Part shown: piece by piece, positions 60,201 to 64,000 of the stretch
How positions within the stretch are numbered: position 1 is the stretch's first letter
Layout: each line of letters opens with the position of its first letter
From: Lumbricus rubellus
Taxonomy: Eukaryota; Annelida; Clitellata; Crassiclitellata; Lumbricidae
DNA length: 64,000 nt
Reading direction: 5' to 3'
Assembly (NCBI GenBank): GCA_945859605.1
Contig: OX243822.1
Location: 5,700,352 to 5,764,351, forward strand
Program-made: the position numbers and the translations under genes
Notes under the pieces: generated by a model
Seen by the model: only the letters and a program-made list of their open reading frames with translations
Database searches by the model: none
What the model was told of the DNA's origin: nothing

Positions 60201-61072
60201 CTGCGCTCAGGCTTTATGAGAGAATATAATAAACCGAAAATTGAGTTAATAAAAATGCGGGTGCGAGTCGTATGACCGTATGATATTATATTTATATTCA
60301 CGACTATGGTTGTTAATTTTGAAAAGTTAGTATAAATGGAAGGGATCAAAATATAAACTTTGGATAAATACCACCGGACTCTAGACATTTGATTCCGGCC
60401 CCCCTGTCATTGGACTTGGGGTGTGCAAAAAAGACTACTGTTGGTCCCCGATAAGGACTGGGAGGGGTTGAACTGCCACGAACCCCTGCAATCTCAGTAA
60501 CAATGATACTGATCATTTGTTTGTATACAAGTGCAGTTGTGCACTTGTTATAGCGCGCCTTCAAGTTCCCTACTCAGAGGCGCTCCCAACTGCAGCGCGG
60601 ACACTACATTGGAGTTTCATGCCAAAGCGCTGAGCAATTGCGAGTGAAGGACTTGCCCAGGGTCCCTACGCAGCGGCTTCACGTGGATTCGAACCTGCAA
60701 CACTCCAACTGCAATGCACCGAACATATCCACTACACCACCGCGCCCAACAAATCGATCATTATATCACGTGTTCTTTATACTCTAGAATCTGGAAGCAC
60801 CCGGTGTCGAGGTGCACTGCATCCACGGCGTCAACGTCAGCACTCCAGCTGCCCTTGCGTACACGAAATCGACATGGCACGACAAGCAGCCAGTCGTCAT
60901 TGCAGGCGATGGAGATGGAACGGTCAACGTACGCAGTCTCCAGGGCTGTCAACGCTGGATCGGAAAGCAGAAGGCGGAGGTCTTCTATCACCAGGTCGTC
61001 GGCGCCGAACATCTTGCAATTCTTGACAACAATGACGTCAAGGCGTACATTGCCAGAGTCCTGAAGAATTGA
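52759..61072 (+). CDS. Lysosomal phospholipase A2 (PLA2G15, LCAT family)
   Basis: Seven exons (52759-52867, 53473-53629, 54593-54711, 58520-58621, 59128-59355, 59904-60133, 60788-61072) join in frame to 409 aa, close to the vertebrate length. The enzyme is a secreted/lysosomal alpha/beta hydrolase that removes acyl chains from phospholipids at acid pH and can transfer them to ceramide. A signal peptide occupies residues ~1-20. Cys59 and Cys83 have the 24-residue spacing of the family's lid-region disulfide. The nucleophile elbow GHSMG has Ser194, the acid is in GDGDGTVN (Asp358), and the base is His390 in GAEHLA. Conserved blocks [27 protein letters not shown] and STSWLLPY are present. No breaks were found. 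Introns 3 and 4 carry a LINE insertion and a splice-site duplication. Confidence 0.95.
53205..53300 (-). repeat. L2-like 3' ends in PLA2G15 intron 1
   Basis: ATTC units, CTTATATGGCGCCCCTTCGAG and CTACTCAGAGGCACTCCCAG, antisense, followed by a second partial copy. Confidence 0.75.
53473..53629 (+). CDS. PLA2G15 exon 2
   Basis: Acceptor GTCTTGTAG. It encodes the oxyanion-region VPGDGGSQ, Cys59 and Cys83. Donor AA|GTAGGA, phase 2. Confidence 0.92.
53669..53874 (-). mobile_element. tRNA-derived SINE in PLA2G15 intron 2
   Basis: Minus-strand tRNA-like head (box A TGGTGCAGTGG, box B GGTTCGAAACC) and L2-like tail (GGAGCGCCTCTGTGTAG). Confidence 0.88.
54215..54268. repeat. ATT trinucleotide microsatellite
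   Basis: About 18 ATT units. Confidence 0.97.
54445..54522 (+). repeat. L2-like 3' end with GATTAC tail
   Basis: 'CGGAACTACCTCTGAGGATC', GGTGCTATATAAATTC, then ATTACGATTACGATTA. Confidence 0.8.
54593..54711 (+). CDS. PLA2G15 exon 3
   Basis: Acceptor GACCTTAAAG (purine-rich, weak). It encodes [19 protein letters not shown], matching the family's VDVRVPGFG block. Donor A|GTAAGT, phase 1. Confidence 0.88.
54796..54965 (+). mobile_element. tRNA-derived SINE, second family
   Basis: Box A-like TGGCTCAGTGGTTAGAG and box B-like GAGTTCAATTCT, then 'CTCCTGAGGCGGTTACTGTG' and 'TTAGACACCTTTAAAACGG'. Related partial copies follow at about 55005-55110, 55575-55627/57716-57770 and 57856-57990. Confidence 0.75.
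55156..55554. mobile_element. hAT-type MITE, TIR CAGGGGTGTCAAA
   Basis: The ends CAGGGGTGTCAAACC and TTTGACACCCCTG are classical for Charlie-like hATs. The right flank TTCTAGAT fits their target preference, but the left flank has diverged. Confidence 0.85.
55628..57715 (-). mobile_element. 5'-truncated LINE insertion, 10-bp TSD AATGACAGTT
   Basis: Perfect AATGACAGTT repeats lie at 55618-55627 and 57716-57725. The minus-strand 3' end carries a short ACG repeat tail (plus-strand CGTCGTCGT at 55627-55643). It is inserted antisense in PLA2G15 intron 3, inside a SINE copy whose halves match across the insertion. Confidence 0.93.
55654..57717 (-). CDS. LINE reverse-transcriptase ORF, open but lacking its N-terminus
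   Basis: An uninterrupted ~687-codon frame. The order is a basic linker, then the RT domain with [14 protein letters not shown], the [11 protein letters not shown] motif and the catalytic box YADDIVLV, followed by the thumb and a C-terminal region ([27 protein letters not shown]). The frame runs through the 5' truncation point without a native ATG, and no endonuclease domain is present. The sequence type resembles RTE-related elements, with clade uncertain. The long plus-strand ORFs here are shadows. Confidence 0.9.
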   Translation of the reverse strand: MEVSNIFETLLGCEEEKDPNELWEDIKEETKNIAEKWLGKRKKRKNKPWMTMETLKLIETRRNLKPGKDRNEEGRRAYAEAKSEVQRNIRVDRKEWLKKQCENIEDGMNRGNTKVAFDVIKKLRQNVMPKQRNIADEEGRLLSDMESIKTRWRQYTEELYRDREEDEEERERMEGDEVGSGERTAPILVDEVRDAIRRLPKGKATGIDELPAELWKVDSEEIAAVFCKLCNKILETEEWPEDWIKSIFVAIPKVKGTTKCEEHRTIALISHASKIMLRVLLGRMQKVADEELSDVQMGFRKGVGTRDQIFNLRIIIEKAREHQTPLYIAFIDYKKAFDSVKHGKLWTVLKEMGVDSQVVKVFKSLYDNQQAAVRMDKETTEWFRIGKGVRQGCLISPLSFNGYSEKVIRESADLLSWIGVTVSGRTINNLRYADDIVLVATSKEALQQLMDRVNETSKKYGLEMNIKKTKVMVVSRNREKIVITCNGGTLEQVESFRYLGAIVEESGDGGREIRARLGMARTAMGSLTALWKDRAIGRGLKLRLMGSLVWPVALYGCETWTLRVEDKKRISAFEMTTYRKMLRVSWREFRTNESILEEIQPERRLLEVVKARKLNYFGHMIRADKLPAFICQGYVDGKRARGRPRRRWMDDVEEWTGMAMVDCVRTARNREQWRRMTSSTLIPDPQQ
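57730..58519. other. PLA2G15 intron 3, 3' part; repeat fragments
   Basis: SINE-like sequence at 57856-57990, a reversed 'AAGCTTCTAAAGCGCCACTT' tail near 58010, and an antisense L2-like end at 58190-58270. Confidence 0.6.
58520..58621 (+). CDS. PLA2G15 exon 4
   Basis: Acceptor CGTTTCCAG. It encodes [16 protein letters not shown] and [12 protein letters not shown]. Donor A|GTGAGA, phase 1. Confidence 0.93.
58859..59140 (+). repeat. Tandem duplication containing the exon 5 acceptor
   Basis: Unit 1 (58859-59003) and unit 2 (59004-59140) each contain an L2-like end (GCCGGGAGCACCTCTGAA), an ATTG microsatellite, and TGTTTGCAG-AT-AGATGGCTGAC. The second unit's last part is the true start of PLA2G15 exon 5. 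Confidence 0.9.
59128..59355 (+). CDS. PLA2G15 exon 5
   Basis: Acceptor CTGTTTGCAG. It encodes the nucleophile elbow [12 protein letters not shown] and [20 protein letters not shown]. Donor G|GTAGGA, phase 1. Confidence 0.95.
59420..59620. repeat. Degenerate ~30-bp tandem repeat in PLA2G15 intron 5
   Basis: Repeated 'AGCAGGGTATTTTTAAACCC' and 'AGTGTTAGCAGG' units. Confidence 0.75.
59904..60133 (+). CDS. PLA2G15 exon 6
   Basis: Acceptor CTGTTTGTAG. It encodes [19 protein letters not shown] and [15 protein letters not shown]. Donor AAG|GTTGGT, phase 0. Confidence 0.94.
60548..60750 (-). mobile_element. tRNA-derived SINE, best-preserved copy
   Basis: Minus strand: GGCGCGGTGGTGTAGTGGAT (box A TGGTGTAGTGG), box B GGTTCGAATCC, then a body ending in an L2-like 3' box GGGAGCGCCTCTGAGTAG. 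It lies in PLA2G15 intron 6, 38 bp before exon 7. Confidence 0.9.
60788..61072 (+). CDS. PLA2G15 exon 7 (last)
   Basis: Acceptor TATACTCTAG. It encodes [14 protein letters not shown], the catalytic Asp motif GDGDGTVN, the catalytic His in GAEHLAIL, and the C-terminus ending in TGA at 61070-61072. Confidence 0.95.
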   Translation, partial: NLEAPGVEVHCIHGVNVSTPAALAYTKSTWHDKQPVVIAGDGDGTVNVRSLQGCQRWIGKQKAEVFYHQVVGAEHLAILDNNDVKAYIARVLKN

Positions 61073-61412
61073 GGAGTGGAAGTAGATAAATCCTCTTTTT
61101 CACTTCCCTCTCCACCTCCTCATTTCCATTGGATTATTTCCGAACTTTTGATGACATTGGAAGACACAAACGTGCTGTTGGTGATTTCCTTTGTCTAAGT
61201 TTGCATGTTCAGCTGATTCACTTGTTTTATGTATTTACTGTTGCTCCATCTGGTAATCTGACTCGGGCCTCGTTTTTTGTATCCTTTGGACAACCCCTCT
61301 GACCTGATGCAGCGCTTGTGAATAAGCTGGTGCCCTGCACTTGGCTTTTGAGTGGCGCTTTAGAAGTTTGGAGATTACGATTATGAATTTGTGTATTTAA
61401 GATGTTTGCAGT
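61073..61412. other. PLA2G15 3' flank / likely 3'UTR, with a repeat tail
   Basis: 'CTTGTGAATAAGCTGGTGCC' and AGATTACGATTATG at 61315-61385 match the repeat tail near globin exon 3. Confidence 0.55.
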
Positions 61413-61581
61413 CCGTGGCGGCGCTACCATAGGTTAGTTTACTCCTGACCTCTGCCTCATGGCTTGCAAAAATTATTTGGAATTTTTAACATCTTATTAA
61501 CGCTTAATTTCTTTGACCTGCTGAATAACTCTCACGACCCTTACGTGACCTGCTGAGATTGTATAGCTGGCGCCGCCACTG
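61413..61581. mobile_element. MITE with GTGGCGGCGC ends, near-perfect TSD
   Basis: The ends are CCGTGGCGGCGC and GCGCCGCCACTG, flanked by TTTGCAGT and TATGCAGT (7 of 8). The interior has 'GACCTGCTGA' repeats. Confidence 0.8.
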
Positions 61582-61984
61582 TATGCAGTAGGGTTGACTT
61601 GTTTACTGATGGACTGGTTTATGCGCCATTCTGTTTATTAAATGTGAAGTGGTGTTGTGACCGCAAAGCTATTGGCTGTCGTGCTGTTCAAGAAATATTG
61701 TGTAGAGTTAATTACTGACTTTCAGTGGTGTCAAATTTACATTCAGCCTGGTTTACATTCTGTGCAATAATTTTCTTTCTTTTGTGTTTGAGAGTCCACA
61801 CTACTGGATAGTTCTGAGACGTCTCGGAGCAAGGTGTCAGCATGTGCTTTTTATTGCTTATGATTTGCATATTCACATTGTCATATTTATATGCTGCTAG
61901 AAACCGGTGATTTAAGAATGTGTTTTCGCTTGATAATTACGATTGTGTTTTTTGATATAAATGGCGCTTAACATGGGTTGAGAG

Positions 61985-62150
61985 CAGTGGTGGCATCCGC
62001 CATGCAATTTTAGGTCGTGTCAGGCAAGTTATTCAGCAGGTCGAAGAAATTAAAAATAAAGTAGTATTCAGAGTTTTTGGCAGGTCATAAGGCAGGTCAA
62101 GAGTAAAATACGCAGGGCATCAAATGACGTGCCACCACTCGTGGAGACAA
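61985..62150. mobile_element. MITE with CAGTGGTGGCA ends
   Basis: CAGTGGTGGCATCC and GACGTGCCACCACTC, with an internal GGCAGGTCA repeat, related to 61413-61581. No clean target duplication. Confidence 0.6.
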
Positions 62151-62154
62151 CAGG

Positions 62155-62715
62155 CTAGACTGGATACAGTGCTCATGAATAAGCTGGTGCCTGCGCTTGG
62201 CTTTAGAGTGGCACTTGAGAAATTTTGAGATTACAATAGGTTCTACTCTGCATTGTGGCCACTAGGATCATGACCTCTGCCTTTTATAATTCCCGAGGGA
62301 TCTGAGAAGTTTGATCGAACTAGTCATGGGGAAGAAGGATCTTTGCAGAGCATTTCACCCATCACAGAGCAAGACAGTGAAGACACTGATAAGAGTTCAA
62401 GACAAAATGGCGTGGCATCACTCTGTGGACAATGGACATGGGGGGGGGAGAGTATGCTTGGCTGAATTTGAATTGATCCTCGGGAAAGAGAGACCTCGGT
62501 CTGAAGCAGAAACTTTTTGAGTTGGACGCTAGTTCTATGAAGTGCATAATATGTCAAGTCAGTATTCGTCTCTGTTCCGCTTTTTTGGATTAGTCATTGT
62601 TTACTTTCTAGCTAATCAGTTGTTATCTGTGTATCAAAGTGCACACACACACACATGATTTGCACACGAGTACAGCTGTACGTATAATTGACCCTTTCAG
62701 CAACATTTACATGTA
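62155..62715. other. No gene seen
   Basis: A repeat tail at 62165-62235 (CTCATGAATAAGCTGGTGCC, AGATTACAATAG), then an unassigned 69-codon ORF at 62311-62520 without motifs. Confidence 0.45.
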
Positions 62716-62725
62716 CACACGCATG

Positions 62726-62916
62726 CAGGGCTTTTTTAACGTGCAGTTGTACACAAAATGTGCAGTTCTAAATGGATTTGTGCTGTTGTAGAAGCACTTC
62801 TGTGCAGTCAAAACTAGGGAAAAAAGGTCATTTTCCTCCGATTGGAAGTAATTTACCATGGAAGATGGGAAAGGAAAAGGTTGTGCAGTTCTAAAATTTC
62901 CTTAAAAACAGCACTG
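62726..62916. mobile_element. hAT-type MITE (CAGGGCT family), TSD CACGCATG
   Basis: The ends are CAGGGCTTTTTAACG and CTTAAAAACAGCACTG. Perfect CACGCATG duplications lie at 62718-62725 and 62917-62924. Confidence 0.93.
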
Positions 62917-62929
62917 CACGCATGATTTT

Positions 62930-63535
62930 TGCGCATGTATGTATGACATATAATGTATATTTCATGATGTTCTATGAATTTATCTTGACATTTGCAATGC
63001 GCTTCAAGCCCAACGAGTATGGACCTCATTATTTCAACTGTCTCTTGTTATTACAGCTGGAAAAATTGTGTATGACTTTATGGTATGTGGGTCTCGTGTT
63101 TAGCATAATGAAATTATCACTAGTTTTGCTTGAATCGTCAATCTTGTCGTGGTTTTTGTCTTTTGCTTGTAACGTAACAGTGTAGCAATGAGCTGCATTG
63201 GCTACCAGAAAGTTTTAGGCACTCTAAGCGTTAAAGTGTTAGACATGCTTGTCATTTTGTTTTTGCTCGTTTGAATTAAATACGAAGAATTGACCGAGAA
63301 TCTTGAAGGTCTTGCGAAATATAAAATGGAATAAACTAATAGAATTCGAAATAATGAAAACATGGACAGGTGCGAAATTGTAATTGCTGACAAGAGGCCC
63401 CTAAACTCTCTTGAGGCTTTGTGAGAAAATTTTTTTGGAAACAAATTCAAATAGTGAAGTGCTGGTATTACCTACTATATAAATAGTTAAGTATACAATT
63501 ATAATTTTCGGTGTGTTATGATTCAGTTTATTTGA
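62930..63535. other. No gene seen
   Basis: AT-rich intergenic DNA; the 87-codon ORF at 62922-63185 is hydrophobic but shows no family motif or codon bias. Confidence 0.4.
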
Positions 63536-63538
63536 AGT

Positions 63539-63608
63539 TTAACCCTTTAACAACCAGCGGGTACTAAAATGCATTGAAAACATATGTAGCTGGTAGTTAT
63601 AGGGTTAA
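63539..63608. mobile_element. Tiny TTAA-bounded inverted-repeat element
   Basis: TTAACCCTTTAACAACCAG ... CTGGTAGTTATAGGGTTAA in 70 bp. Confidence 0.6.
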
Positions 63609-63640
63609 ACTGATTGTAGTTAAGTGTCAGTAATATTATA

Positions 63641-63870
63641 TTAACCCTCGAGTGCCCAAGGGGGGGGGTCCGACCGGACCCCAGGCCTGTTTTTCCCGAA
63701 TAACTTTTTAAAGGCTAGGGATCTGCATAAATGCTTTTAGGTATTCCTAGAGCAACCATTTGGGCATAGAATGGTATATTTTGCGTGAGTATTGTCCAAC
63801 CCTGCACCCCACAACCACAGCATATACTAAGGGTACCCCATGATATGCGGCTGATATTCATACAAGCGCA
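63641..63870. repeat. TTAACCCTCGAG-type repeat, inverted copy of 1-212
   Basis: Starts TTAACCCTCGAGTGCCCAAG then a G run and 'GTCCGACCGGACCCC'. It is a diverged inverted copy of the left edge of the window. The 3' boundary is not seen. Confidence 0.55.
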
Positions 63871-64000
63871 TGGTTACTGGTCAATAACTATTATTTTATA
63901 CCAGGTGGTGCTATTGTGATATAATATATATCAATCGATTGCAAATTTAGTTGGGATTACTTACAACTAAATTATATAACGATATTCCAATTCCTTCTCA

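Noticed and set aside
62922..63185. Hydrophobic 87-codon ORF as a membrane protein gene
   Set aside because: AT-rich, with no codon bias, no family motif and no splice or promoter support.

Overview
This window is animal nuclear DNA: spliced protein genes with GT-AG introns, very large repeat-filled introns, tRNA-derived SINEs, LINEs and many short DNA transposons. No bacterial, organellar or viral gene was seen. The content fits a marine invertebrate. The gene set (GT92 glycosyltransferase, globin X-like globin, ENTR1, PLA2G15) and the very common motif TAGGCCTA make me lean to an invertebrate deuterostome (echinoderm or hemichordate), but that is an inference and not proven here.

Four genes are supported by exon-by-exon reading with consistent splice phases. 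(1) Minus strand, 1.5-9.7 kb: a GT92-family glycosyltransferase. One catalytic exon (1524-2541) lies downstream of two paralogous first exons (4322-5151 and 8747-9735). Both first exons encode a membrane anchor and a polyserine stem, and both end in the phase the catalytic exon needs. (2) Plus strand, 16.56-22.31 kb: a seven-exon ENTR1 (SDCCAG3) orthologue, an endosomal coiled-coil protein. (3) Plus strand, 28.18-41.79 kb: a three-exon globin with the ancestral B12.2 and G7.0 introns, an N-terminal extension that could be acylated, and a 12.1-kb second intron. (4) Plus strand, 52.76-61.07 kb: a seven-exon lysosomal phospholipase A2 (PLA2G15/LCAT family), complete from signal peptide to catalytic His.

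The rest is mostly mobile DNA, and much of it can be delimited exactly. At least fourteen hAT-type elements or MITEs have perfect 8-bp target-site duplications. A 4-kb Mutator-like element (34739-38727) has ~95-bp inverted ends and a 9-bp duplication, and is nested with an LTR-like insertion. A Tc1/mariner relic lies at 26.2-27.2 kb. A foldback-like structure at 24.5-25.5 kb has arms made of 14-15-bp tandem units. There are also a LINE insertion with an open reverse-transcriptase frame and 10-bp duplications, L2-like LINE 3' ends that run into microsatellites, tRNA-derived SINEs, and tiny TTAA-bounded elements.

The genes do not form a pathway and look like ordinary chromosomal neighbours. The most interesting signals are the shared-catalytic-exon layout of the GT92 locus, two separate tandem duplications that copied a 3' splice site together with repeat sequence (ENTR1 intron 5, PLA2G15 intron 4), and the mirrored foldback array. 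All element and family names below rest on motif recognition without database searches.
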